From contig NC_015564.1 in assembly GCF_000214175.1 (NCBI RefSeq), forward strand, positions 4,278,001-4,342,000: a stretch of DNA of 64,000 nucleotides. The letters are read 5' to 3'. The notes below the pieces were generated by a model. It did not search any database. It worked only from the letters and a program-made list of their open reading frames with translations, and was not told the origin of the DNA. Source of the stretch: Hoyosella subflava DQS3-9A1. GTDB lineage: Bacteria; Actinomycetota; Actinomycetes; Mycobacteriales; Mycobacteriaceae. The position numbers were made by a program, and so were the translations under genes. Shown piece after piece: positions 43,203-51,112 of the stretch. Position 1 is the first letter of the stretch, and each line of letters starts with the position of its first letter.

Positions 43203-44606
43203 CTACCGTGCGACTCCGACACCAAGCTGATCGGGCTTCTTCACTGCCAGCAAGAGCGCAAGGCCGGCGGCAAGGACGAGAATGATGCCGAGGATGCCGT
43301 AACGGTCACCTGCGAATAGCCACACGAACAGGCCGAACAGCGCAGGTGTCAGGAAAGAAACGGCGCGTCCCACCATCAGGTACAAACCGAACATCTGCCC
43401 TTCAAGGCCAGGTGGGGTGAGACGAACGAGGAAAGTTCGGGAAGCGGACTGGATCGGACCAACCCAGAACGTGAGAACGAGACCAAAGATCCAGAACATC
43501 ATCGGGCCCTCAGCGAACAGCAGCACCACACCGGCCGCGATCATCGCGGTCAGACCCGTCGCGATCACCGCTTTCGGCCCGAACTTGTCGTCGAAGAAGC
43601 CGGCCGACACCGCGCCGATACCGGCGACGATGTTCGCCGCCGCACCGAACAGCAGCACGTCAGACTCGGTGATGCCGTAAACGGTAACCGCGAGAATCGC
43701 ACCGAAGGCGAAAACCCCGGACAGCCCGTCGCGGAAAACACCCTGCGCAAGCAGGAACAAGACGGTGCGGCGGTCCTCCCGGTACAGCGTTTTCACGTCG
43801 CGGAAAACCTTCGCATACGACTGTTTGATGGACGCCCGCTTGGGAGCTCGCGGATCGGGTGGCAACTCGGGAATAGTCAGAAACAGTGGGACAGCAAGGA
43901 CCGCGAACCACACCGCCGCCATGATCACGACCATGCGGACGTTAAAGCCTTCATCGGTACTCAGTCCGAAGAATCCGCGAGTCTCACCGTCCCCGGAAAT
44001 GAACCCGAAGAATGAGAAGAGCAGCAGGAAGATCCCACCGAAATAGCCAAGTGACCAAGCAAAACCGGAGATGCGGCCGATTGACTCGGGACGCGATACC
44101 TGACGCAGCATCGCGTAGTACGGGACGTTGGCGAGTTCCGAAAACGCGGCGGCGAGAGCCAGCAGAATCAGTCCGAGCCAGAAGTAATAGAACTCAACTT
44201 GGAACTCGGTGAACCCCAGATTGACGGTGAACGGCGCGTCGCTATTACGGACAAAGAACATGCCGAACATGCACACGACGGTCCCGATGGTGAGGAACGC
44301 GAGAGTGCGCTTGCGCCGCCCAGTCGCATCTGATCGCTGCCCTGTCACGGGCGCGAGCACGGCGATGATTATTCCGCCGACCGCCATCGACCACGCCAGC
44401 CACGTTGATGCTGCGAATGGGCCCGTGATGTTCTCACCAACCGTGTTCACCAGGTACACGGCGAACACGAAGGTGACGATCAGGGCGTGGAACGACGAGT
44501 TTCCTGCATCCCATAGGCCCCACGAGATGACCTGCCGTGGCTTGTTGGCTGTCCCGACGAGTTCGTCGTTGCGACGTCCGTGTCCCTGAAGCGGGCTCGC
44601 TGTCAT
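43203..44606 (-). CDS. UMF1-type major facilitator transporter
   Basis: A 467-residue protein with 12 membrane helices. It opens with SWGLWDAGNSSFHALIVTFVFAVYL, the usual opening of the UMF1/Atg22-like MFS family, and has the loop GQRSDATGRRKR between helices 2 and 3. The substrate is unknown. It lies between 8-oxoguanine deaminase and guanine deaminase, so purine or urate transport is a fair guess. It is on the same strand as the xanthine dehydrogenase operon, 60 bases upstream. Confidence 0.82.
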   Translation of the reverse strand: MTASPLQGHGRRNDELVGTANKPRQVISWGLWDAGNSSFHALIVTFVFAVYLVNTVGENITGPFAASTWLAWSMAVGGIIIAVLAPVTGQRSDATGRRKRTLAFLTIGTVVCMFGMFFVRNSDAPFTVNLGFTEFQVEFYYFWLGLILLALAAAFSELANVPYYAMLRQVSRPESIGRISGFAWSLGYFGGIFLLLFSFFGFISGDGETRGFFGLSTDEGFNVRMVVIMAAVWFAVLAVPLFLTIPELPPDPRAPKRASIKQSYAKVFRDVKTLYREDRRTVLFLLAQGVFRDGLSGVFAFGAILAVTVYGITESDVLLFGAAANIVAGIGAVSAGFFDDKFGPKAVIATGLTAMIAAGVVLLFAEGPMMFWIFGLVLTFWVGPIQSASRTFLVRLTPPGLEGQMFGLYLMVGRAVSFLTPALFGLFVWLFAGDRYGILGIILVLAAGLALLLAVKKPDQLGVGVAR

Positions 44607-44675
44607 GAACTGAGCTTATCGGCGCGTGCCGGATTTCTCTCATTAGCTGAGGTCCAGGTCGCGTAGAGTTCAGGA

Positions 44676-45539
44676 ATGTCAACTGGAAAGACCGCGCTGC
44701 TTACTGGTGCGTCCCGCGGAATCGGGGCGGCGGTTGCTCAGGAACTCGCCGCCCGAGGCTGGAATGTCGCGCTGACAGGGATCGAACCCGAAGAACTGGC
44801 CTGGATAGCGCGTGAAATCGGGCCGAATGCTGCGTCGTTCGTTGCTGATGTCACCAGCCAGGAACAGCTGGAGGCTGCTGTCGCCGATGCGGTTGAGCGT
44901 TTCGGTGGGATCGATGCGGTCATAGCGAACGCCGGTATCGCGTCGTTCGGGACGGTGCGCGTCACTGATCCGGAAGCCTTCGCCCGGACTATTGATATCA
45001 ATCTCACCGGCGCCTTTCGCACTGTGCGTGCAGCGTTGCCAGCGATCATTGAACGGCGCGGATACGTTCTGGTGATCGCGTCCGTGGCCAGCTTCGCACC
45101 GATTGCTGGCCTGGCTGCGTACGCCGCGAGCAAGGCAGGCGCGGAGGCGTTCTCGTCCGCGCTGGCCACCGAGGTTGACGGCTTGGGCGTCCGCGTCGGC
45201 TGCGCGCATCCGTCATGGATTGACACTGACATGGTCCGCGACGCGGAGTCTGATCTCAGCAGCTTCCAGCAGATGCGACAGGTCTTGCCGTGGCCCCTGC
45301 ACTCCACTACCACGCTGGAGGCCTGCGCGAAAATGATTGCAGATGGCATCGAGAACCGGCGCAGACGAATCTATGTGCCCGGCTCCGTCCGCGTCGTGTA
45401 CTGGATGCGTGCACTACTGCAGTCAGGCCCTGGACTGGCCCTCGCCAGCAAATTCGCGCGTCCGATGATCTCCCTGATCGAAGAGGAAGTGCACCAGCTA
45501 GGACGGTCAGTGAGCGAGCGAGTGGAACGGCTGTTGTAG
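44676..45539 (+). CDS. Short-chain dehydrogenase/reductase
   Basis: A 287-residue classical SDR with the cofactor site TGASRGIGAAVA (about residues 10-21), NAGIASFG (about 88-95) and the catalytic YAASKAG (Tyr at about 149). The C-terminal 50 residues extend beyond the standard 250 with an amphipathic region, as in membrane-associated SDRs. A role in purine breakdown is not evident. It precedes guanine deaminase by 40 bases on the same strand and may simply share its transcript. Confidence 0.88.
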   Translation: MSTGKTALLTGASRGIGAAVAQELAARGWNVALTGIEPEELAWIAREIGPNAASFVADVTSQEQLEAAVADAVERFGGIDAVIANAGIASFGTVRVTDPEAFARTIDINLTGAFRTVRAALPAIIERRGYVLVIASVASFAPIAGLAAYAASKAGAEAFSSALATEVDGLGVRVGCAHPSWIDTDMVRDAESDLSSFQQMRQVLPWPLHSTTTLEACAKMIADGIENRRRRIYVPGSVRVVYWMRALLQSGPGLALASKFARPMISLIEEEVHQLGRSVSERVERLL

Positions 45540-45579
45540 TCACGCTGCCGAACGCTCCGCAATGTGCGACTGTTTGTGA

Positions 45580-46995
45580 GTGCACGTCCACCGTGGGCAT
45601 CTACTACACATCACAGGCAGCCCAGCGATCGGGAAAGCCCGAGACGCTCTCGTCTGCGAATCCGATGGCGCCCTCGTGGTCGACGCGCTCGGTCGCATTC
45701 TCTACTCCGGCCCTTACCGCAGGCTGCCAGACCGATTCCGTATCGCCGTGGTGCGCGACCATCGGCCAGCGTTTCTCATTCCCGGCTTCGTCGACGCGCA
45801 CGTTCATTTTCCACAGGTCTTCTCTGTCGCAGCGTATGGCGGGGGAACGCTGCTGCACTGGTTAGGTCGCTGCATCTTCCCGGCTGAGTCTCGTCTCAGT
45901 GATCCCGTGTTTGCGCGCCGGGCGGCGCAGGCGTTTTGTTCGGCGCGCATCCGCGCCGGGACAACGGCTGCAATGGTGTTCGGTTCCGCTTTCCCCGAAG
46001 CACAGGATGCACTTTTCGAAGAAACGGCGCTATCCGGGTTGCGGATGGTCAGTGGCCGCGGCATTCAGACGCGCGGGCCGGTGACGGCTGCACCGCTGAT
46101 GACCGGCGAGCGCGAAGCTGAGGACATGTGCCGCGCCGAGTTCGAACGTTGGCATTGCGCCGATCAGCCGGATCGTCCTGACCATGCGCGCCTGCAGGTG
46201 GCTCTGGTGCCACGGTTTTCGCTGTCCGTCACCACCCAGACCTTGCGGTGGCTGGGGGACCTCTACGACGAACTACGCAACAAGGGGGTGTATTTCCACT
46301 CGCACCTCAGTGAGAATGACGCGCCCGGCACCGGGGAGGTTGATGCTGTCTGCCGCGATTTCGGCACAACGCGCTACCTCGACACGTACGACGGTGCCTT
46401 TCTCCCGGGCTCGATTCCGAGTGGACGATCGTTGCTGGGGAGGCGGAGCATCCTCGCGCATGCCGTGCATTGCACCGACAGCGAACTTGCGCGCCTCGCA
46501 GACACTGGAACGTCTATTGCCCACTGTCCCACGTCCCAACTGTTCCTCGGCTCCGGCACGATGCCATGGCTCAGAACGGTCCGTAGCGGGGTGACAGTGG
46601 CGCTTGGCTCTGATGTCGGTGCCGGTGACGAATGGCTGATCAGCCGCGTCGCCAATGATTGCTTCAAAGTACACATCAGCGAGAAGGCACCTGCCGCAAC
46701 AGCAATCGACCCGGCCGCGCTCCTGTTCACGGCAACGATGGCGGGCGCAAGAGCGCTCGATATGGAAGCCCGATTCGGCAACCTCGATGCGGGGAAAGAT
46801 GCTGACTTCCTCGTTGTCGATCCGCGCAGGTGGGCGCCGCTGTCGACATCGCTCGACTCCGCCGACGGTTCCGCGGAGTCGCTTGCTTTCGCCCTGCTGA
46901 TGACGATGCGGGAATCGGCGATCACCGGCGTGTACGTCGCAGGTCGCGAAATTTCGGCAGGAGAACCTGGCTCCGGCATTTCCACTTGCAGTTGA
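45580..46995 (+). CDS. guaD: Guanine deaminase
   Basis: A 471-residue amidohydrolase that turns guanine into xanthine for the xanthine dehydrogenase nearby. The zinc ligands H74 and H76 sit in PGFVDAHVHFPQ, and LLHWLGRCIFPAE about 25 residues later is the guanine deaminase fingerprint. THSHLS-like YFHSHLSEND (about 235) and SILAHAVHC (about 291) supply the remaining ligands. The start is GTG 45580, with no clear ribosome site. No in-frame ATG lies near. Guanine deaminases are usually 430-470 residues long. Confidence 0.9.
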   Translation: MHVHRGHLLHITGSPAIGKARDALVCESDGALVVDALGRILYSGPYRRLPDRFRIAVVRDHRPAFLIPGFVDAHVHFPQVFSVAAYGGGTLLHWLGRCIFPAESRLSDPVFARRAAQAFCSARIRAGTTAAMVFGSAFPEAQDALFEETALSGLRMVSGRGIQTRGPVTAAPLMTGEREAEDMCRAEFERWHCADQPDRPDHARLQVALVPRFSLSVTTQTLRWLGDLYDELRNKGVYFHSHLSENDAPGTGEVDAVCRDFGTTRYLDTYDGAFLPGSIPSGRSLLGRRSILAHAVHCTDSELARLADTGTSIAHCPTSQLFLGSGTMPWLRTVRSGVTVALGSDVGAGDEWLISRVANDCFKVHISEKAPAATAIDPAALLFTATMAGARALDMEARFGNLDAGKDADFLVVDPRRWAPLSTSLDSADGSAESLAFALLMTMRESAITGVYVAGREISAGEPGSGISTCS

Positions 46996-47251
46996 TCCCA
47001 GCTCCGGATCCGGCCTCGCGCCACCGCCACAATGTAGACGGTCAGGCATGCGCCGGCACAGATCAGCACGATGGTTGACGCAACCGCGCCCACGGCGAAC
47101 GCCAGCGAATCGGAAGACGTCAACGTTCCCCCCACCCCCCACAGCGATTACCCGAGCGCATTCCTTTGTACGCGCAAATAACGGCCGAGCGTGCGAAGCC
47201 ACGCCGTACAACAACGGCGCTTCATTCGCACGTCATGCAGTGTTCACCTCG
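46996..47251. other. Intergenic region between guaD and urate oxidase
   Basis: This 256-base gap separates the convergent guaD and urate oxidase genes. A minus-strand frame from GTG 47135 encodes a plausible membrane helix (LAFAVGAVASTIVLICAG), preceded by a G6-T-G6 run on that strand, but it then continues antisense through guaD and is probably not a gene. I see nothing else. Confidence 0.4.
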
Positions 47252-48160
47252 TCAGGTGAGCCAGCCCAGTTGCTGCATCCATGCAGGGCCCGCATCTGCC
47301 GCGTCATCCCGGAGTACCGTCGCCTGAATCAGCCCATACGGCCGGTCATCCGCGTGGAATACTTCGTTACGGTTCTCGATCCCGAAGCGCTCCAAATCGT
47401 AAAGAAAGTGATGCTTGTTCGGCGCTGAGAGCCGCATTTCGACGAGTTCGCGATGAGCCTCGAGCACGTTTTTGCCGATCGTGTAGAGCGTTTGCTGGAG
47501 GGCGAGGGAATGATGCGTGGCGAACGTCTCCACGATCGTCCTGCGCACGGACGCAAAAATCTCGTCCCAATCGCAGTTGATGTCCGCGAAGCGCCATTGC
47601 GCGACGAGCGACGTCGCCATGACCCGGTCCGTCGTGGGTTCCAGCACAGTGAACTCGTCGCGGAGAAAGTCACGAAACTCGGAGCCCGTCGACTTGAGAA
47701 GTACGAGATCCCGGATACCACCAACAACCCAGATTCGTTGTGCTGCACCTGACCCTGACACGGTCACCGCAGCTGTCCGTACGTCTGGCCCACGCCGTGT
47801 CCAGGCGTGTTCGTGCTCTGCGCCATCGACGATCGCACGGTCCCACGCGTGCTCGTCGATCTCGATGCGCGCCTCGTTGACGGGCGCAACGTCGTCCACG
47901 AAGTGCCGCGCGAGCGCAATGCCGTACTCCTCGATCGTGCCGCCACCGTGAGTCTTCGCGAAGGCATACACGGTCTGCTTCTGCGTATCGGTCGGAAGAA
48001 CGGGCGACTGGTCCCCCTCGGTATGTGCGACGGTGAAATCCCCGCGCAGTGCCGTTGAGACGGTGAGATCCCGAATCTCATGCCGGGGAGTATCGCGGTA
48101 GATACGCACCACGCGATTTTCAGCTTTGCCGTACTGGTTCTCACCGAGAGAGATATTCAC
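47252..48160 (-). CDS. Urate oxidase (uricase)
   Basis: A 302-residue cofactor-free urate hydroxylase that makes 5-hydroxyisourate. It has the tunnel-fold halves with YGKAENRVVRIYRD at the start, the Thr-containing PTDTQKQTVYAFAK (about 57-70) and the second-half NKHHFLYDLERFG near 260. The pattern is close to Arthrobacter-type bacterial uricases. GTG 48160 has GAGGG upstream. It lies 17 bases downstream of the OHCU decarboxylase gene in one operon. Confidence 0.95.
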   Translation of the reverse strand: MNISLGENQYGKAENRVVRIYRDTPRHEIRDLTVSTALRGDFTVAHTEGDQSPVLPTDTQKQTVYAFAKTHGGGTIEEYGIALARHFVDDVAPVNEARIEIDEHAWDRAIVDGAEHEHAWTRRGPDVRTAAVTVSGSGAAQRIWVVGGIRDLVLLKSTGSEFRDFLRDEFTVLEPTTDRVMATSLVAQWRFADINCDWDEIFASVRRTIVETFATHHSLALQQTLYTIGKNVLEAHRELVEMRLSAPNKHHFLYDLERFGIENRNEVFHADDRPYGLIQATVLRDDAADAGPAWMQQLGWLT

Positions 48161-48177
48161 CGTTCACCCTCATTCCG

Positions 48178-48669
48178 TTAGTCGGACACCAGTTGCCGTA
48201 TCCGGTGCAAAGTGATCTTGACCAGTTCCTCGCATGCGTTGTGCCACTCTGCCGGTTGCTCGTTTTCGAGGCGCTCGTTGAGTATCGCAAGGAGCTCATC
48301 TGCCCGACGTCCGTGAGCAAAGACCAGGTAGACGAAACCGAAGCGCGCCTCGTACTGTTCGTTCTTCCTTGTGAGCTCTCCGATGAGTTCTCGCCCCGCA
48401 GTGGCTACGTGAGCCTGCTCAGAGCTCGAGTGGCCGGTTGCGGTTCGATCTCCGATGCGCGGGTGCCCAGCGACACCCTCGCGGTAGTCAGCATCACTCA
48501 ATCCGGTGAACGCTTCCTGCGCGCCGTTCAGCAGCTCGTTCACACTGGAATAGGGCCGCGCCGCCGCGACAGATGTTGCCCACCGCCTCGACGAGCAACA
48601 GCGGTGCAATTCAGCGACAGCGTCGTCGTATGGCAGAGCATTGAACGCATCCAGCCTGGCTCGCGTCAC
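48178..48669 (-). CDS. uraD: 2-oxo-4-hydroxy-4-carboxy-5-ureidoimidazoline decarboxylase
   Basis: A 163-residue enzyme that decarboxylates OHCU to S-allantoin. The catalytic HPRIGD is near residue 69 and the family's EARFGFVYLVFAHGR near 113-127. The C-terminal helix ends in a near-invariant ITLHRIRQL. GTG 48669 is favoured over ATG 48693 because GGAGG stands five bases before it. It is upstream of urate oxidase. No 5-hydroxyisourate hydrolase is beside it, so that step is either encoded elsewhere or spontaneous. Confidence 0.93.
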   Translation of the reverse strand: MTRARLDAFNALPYDDAVAELHRCCSSRRWATSVAAARPYSSVNELLNGAQEAFTGLSDADYREGVAGHPRIGDRTATGHSSSEQAHVATAGRELIGELTRKNEQYEARFGFVYLVFAHGRRADELLAILNERLENEQPAEWHNACEELVKITLHRIRQLVSD

Positions 48670-48769
48670 GGTCACCTCCGAACTGAATCGCATGTACCAC
48701 TAGATCATCAAATCGGTAGTTGGCGATTTTCGCTACCTCAATCAGCGCGACGTCGCTCCCCGGGCAAGA

Positions 48770-49390
48770 ATGGACGCATCGATTTCAGTCAACGACGGGA
48801 GCGCTGCGGCACGCATGGACAGCCCGATCAGGCGCGAGAAGTTAGAGGTCGTCGGTATCGTTCTCGCGGCGGGGTCAGGCCGTCGCTACGGCCGACCGAA
48901 GATACTCGCTGCGGGCGGAAGATGGCTGAAATCTGCCGTCAATGCGCTAGCGGATGGGGGATGCGCCGCCGTGTGGGTGACGACGGGCGCCGCTAGACCG
49001 CCCATTCCGGCACCGGCGCTGGAACTCTACGTCCCTAAGTGGTTCCACGGTCTGAGTGAATCAGTGCGGGCAGCGGTCGATGCTGCGAGCACCGCCGGTA
49101 CCTGCCACACGCTTGTTTTGCACATCGTCGACACACCCGATGTCGGCGCTGACGTTGTTACCCGACTGCTGGCAGGGCACAGTGGAGATCACACCCTCAC
49201 GAGGGTGAGCTTCGCGGGCGTCCCAGGCCACCCCGTCGCGATAGGCCGATCGCATTGGCCGGCACTTACCAGATCCCTCACGGGCGACACCGGCGCAGGA
49301 AACTACCTTCGGACTCACAACGTCCGCCTGGTCGAGTGCGGCGACCTCGCGACGGGTGCTGATATCGATTGGAACGCTCAACAGACGTAG
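48770..49390 (+). CDS. MobA-like molybdenum-cofactor nucleotidyltransferase
   Basis: A 206-residue NTP transferase. The N-terminal nucleotide-binding motif GIVLAAGSGRRYGRPK begins near residue 29 and HIVDTPDVGADVV follows near 120, the usual MobA/MocA metal site. GHPVAIGRSHW near 160 also fits. In this setting it probably adds CMP to molybdopterin for the xanthine dehydrogenase, which belongs to the molybdopterin-cytosine-type or plain cofactor enzymes. ATG 48770 or ATG 48815 may be the start; neither has a good ribosome site. It is divergent from uraD. Confidence 0.78.
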   Translation: MDASISVNDGSAAARMDSPIRREKLEVVGIVLAAGSGRRYGRPKILAAGGRWLKSAVNALADGGCAAVWVTTGAARPPIPAPALELYVPKWFHGLSESVRAAVDAASTAGTCHTLVLHIVDTPDVGADVVTRLLAGHSGDHTLTRVSFAGVPGHPVAIGRSHWPALTRSLTGDTGAGNYLRTHNVRLVECGDLATGADIDWNAQQT

Positions 49391-49434
49391 TCGTCATTTG
49401 AGCTTCGAGTTGGTTGAAGCACGATGATGGCAGG

Positions 49435-50511
49435 GTGCAACTACCTGACCTGATGCCCATCGGGGACTTCGCCAGGCGCACTGGCCTGACCCCGAGTGCG
49501 CTGCGGTTCTACGCCGACTCTGCAGTGCTTCTGCCTGCCGAGATCGACCCAGTTTCGGGCTACCGTTATTACCATCCTGACCAGCTGGCGCGGGCGGATA
49601 TGCTTCGGCAGCTCCGTGAGATCGCCATGCCACTACCTGCAGTCAAGGCAGCTCTCGAAGCGGGCCCCGACGAGGTCGCCCGGATGATTGACGAGCACGT
49701 CGCGAAGGTCCTCGGGGATGCCGCCGCGGCGCGGAGAAAAGCGGCCCGGCTCACCGCAAAGCTGACAGACTTGCCCAGTTTGCTGATAGCCGTGCTGAAG
49801 GGGCCGGTGTTAGCCGACGCGGTCGAGCAAGTCTTGACCGCGACGGCCAGTGACACGACGATGCCGGTACTCGGTGGCCTCCATCTGGAGGCCAGCCCAG
49901 AAGCGGTCACCCTCACCGCAACGGACCGGTACCGGCTCTCGACGCGAACCCTAGTCCCCGATGAATCGGCATCGAACATATGGGCCGCGACCGTTGACGG
50001 CGACAGCCTGCGGGTCGCGGCCGCCGAGGTACGCCGCTGTGCAATGGTGCGCGTTGAAGCATCGACGCACGGAATCTGGCTGCGGTCGAGTGAGCGAGAA
50101 GATCAGCACTGCAGGCTCCTTTCGGGGCAGTTCCCCGACTATCGGGCGATGCTTGCAACCCTGCCCGAGGCCACGACTCGCGCCACCGTCTCCAAGGACC
50201 TACTCCTGCGGGCCATGGAAGAAAGCGTCCACGAACTGATCACGCTGGACGTGACCGGCTCTGGCCTGAATTTCCTCACGGACGACAAACAGCCAAGCCA
50301 ATCTCTCCCAGCCGCGGTAACGGGAGCCGCTCTGCGTATCTCTTTCCATCTGACCACGGTCTACCCGGCTGTCAGCACCGCGATCGGACCCGAGGTGATG
50401 CTCGACCTGCGCGGGCCAAACCAGCCCATCACGATCCGGTCCGCCGACCGCGGCGATCTCACCACCGTGGCTATGCCCGTCAAACCCGATCACGACCCTG
50501 ACGCGATATAA
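49435..50511 (+). CDS. MerR regulator fused to sliding-clamp-like (DnaN) domains
   Basis: A 358-residue fusion. Residues 7-70 form a MerR winged helix (IGDFARRTGLTPSALRFYAD and the GYRYY wing). A helical dimerisation region (75-115) follows. From about 120 to the end it resembles the second and third domains of the DNA polymerase III beta clamp: LHLEASPEAVTLTATDRYRLS near 140-160 and GQFPDYRAML near 230. The clamp's first domain is absent. The effector is unknown. GTG 49435 is preferred over TTG 49414, with weak support. A TPR-like gene follows in 11 bases. Confidence 0.85.
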   Translation: MQLPDLMPIGDFARRTGLTPSALRFYADSAVLLPAEIDPVSGYRYYHPDQLARADMLRQLREIAMPLPAVKAALEAGPDEVARMIDEHVAKVLGDAAAARRKAARLTAKLTDLPSLLIAVLKGPVLADAVEQVLTATASDTTMPVLGGLHLEASPEAVTLTATDRYRLSTRTLVPDESASNIWAATVDGDSLRVAAAEVRRCAMVRVEASTHGIWLRSSEREDQHCRLLSGQFPDYRAMLATLPEATTRATVSKDLLLRAMEESVHELITLDVTGSGLNFLTDDKQPSQSLPAAVTGAALRISFHLTTVYPAVSTAIGPEVMLDLRGPNQPITIRSADRGDLTTVAMPVKPDHDPDAI

Positions 50512-50522
50512 GGAGCACTCCG

Positions 50523-51029
50523 ATGACAACCCACCCAAGCCCCGACGCGACCATGCATGCGATCACCCAGGCCGTCATCGAAGGCAGAGCCGGCAGACTT
50601 GCGTCCGCACGGGAAAAACTGCTCGCCCTATGGTCTGAAATCGGCGTCCTCGGCGACCCCATGCACCGCTGCACTCTGGCGCACTACTTGGCTGACCTCT
50701 ATATTGATCCCGCGGAAGCCCTCGTATGGGACGTACGTGCACTCGACGCGGCCGACGCTCTGACCGACCAACGGGTTCAGGAGCACCATGCGAGCCTGCA
50801 CATCGCGGGCTTCTACCCATCTCTGCACCTGAATCTGGCGGACAACTACCGACGACTCAGTTCCTTCGATGCAGCCGACGCCCACGCCGCCGCCGCCAGA
50901 CAACGCCTCTCGAGTCTGCCCGACGGTGATTACGGTGACTCGATTCGTACTGCTATCGATGAGGTCGCCGACGCCATAAGTCAGCGGAGCACCGCACCAC
51001 GTGCATCCGCACCCGGTACTTCTTCATGA
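50523..51029 (+). CDS. Small TPR-like protein
   Basis: A 168-residue all-helical protein. The segments EGRAGRLASAREKLLALWSE, AHYLADLYIDPAEAL and SLHLNLADNYRRLS plus FDAADAHAAAARQRL look like two or three degenerate tetratricopeptide repeats. No catalytic motif or signal peptide is seen. ATG 50523 follows AGGAG. It lies 11 bases after the MerR-clamp gene, so it is probably co-transcribed and could be its protein partner. Confidence 0.7.
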   Translation: MTTHPSPDATMHAITQAVIEGRAGRLASAREKLLALWSEIGVLGDPMHRCTLAHYLADLYIDPAEALVWDVRALDAADALTDQRVQEHHASLHIAGFYPSLHLNLADNYRRLSSFDAADAHAAAARQRLSSLPDGDYGDSIRTAIDEVADAISQRSTAPRASAPGTSS

Positions 51030-51060
51030 TGCGCAGAATGCACCCTTGACCACCGTCGGC

Positions 51061-51079
51061 GACAGCTACAAAAGCTGTC
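51061..51079. repeat. Hairpin ahead of the DUF222-HNH gene
   Basis: GACAGCT (51061-51067) and AGCTGTC (51073-51079) form a perfect 7-bp stem with a 5-base loop. It lies between the TPR-like gene and the DUF222-HNH gene. It could be a terminator of the first or an operator of the second. Confidence 0.4.
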
Positions 51080-51096
51080 AGTGGTGGCCGCTACTA

Positions 51097-51112
51097 TCGT
51101 TCGTGTGTTCGA
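51097..51112. promoter_or_regulatory. Degenerate LexA (SOS) box over the DUF222-HNH start
   Basis: TCGTTC-GTGT-GTTCGA matches the mycobacterial LexA consensus TCGAAC-N4-GTTCGA at 10 of 12 positions. It overlaps the GTG at 51105-51107, just as the box does in 13E12-family genes of M. tuberculosis. TACTAT (51092-51097) just upstream could be the -10. Confidence 0.5.

Noticed and set aside
46273-47214. Two long minus-strand frames over guaD
   Set aside because: Both run through the guanine deaminase gene in antisense; only the first 47 residues of one look protein-like, so they were kept only as a low-interest note.
48715-48737. GGTAG and CTACC dyad between uraD and the MobA-like gene
   Set aside because: The arms are only five bases long and common by chance.
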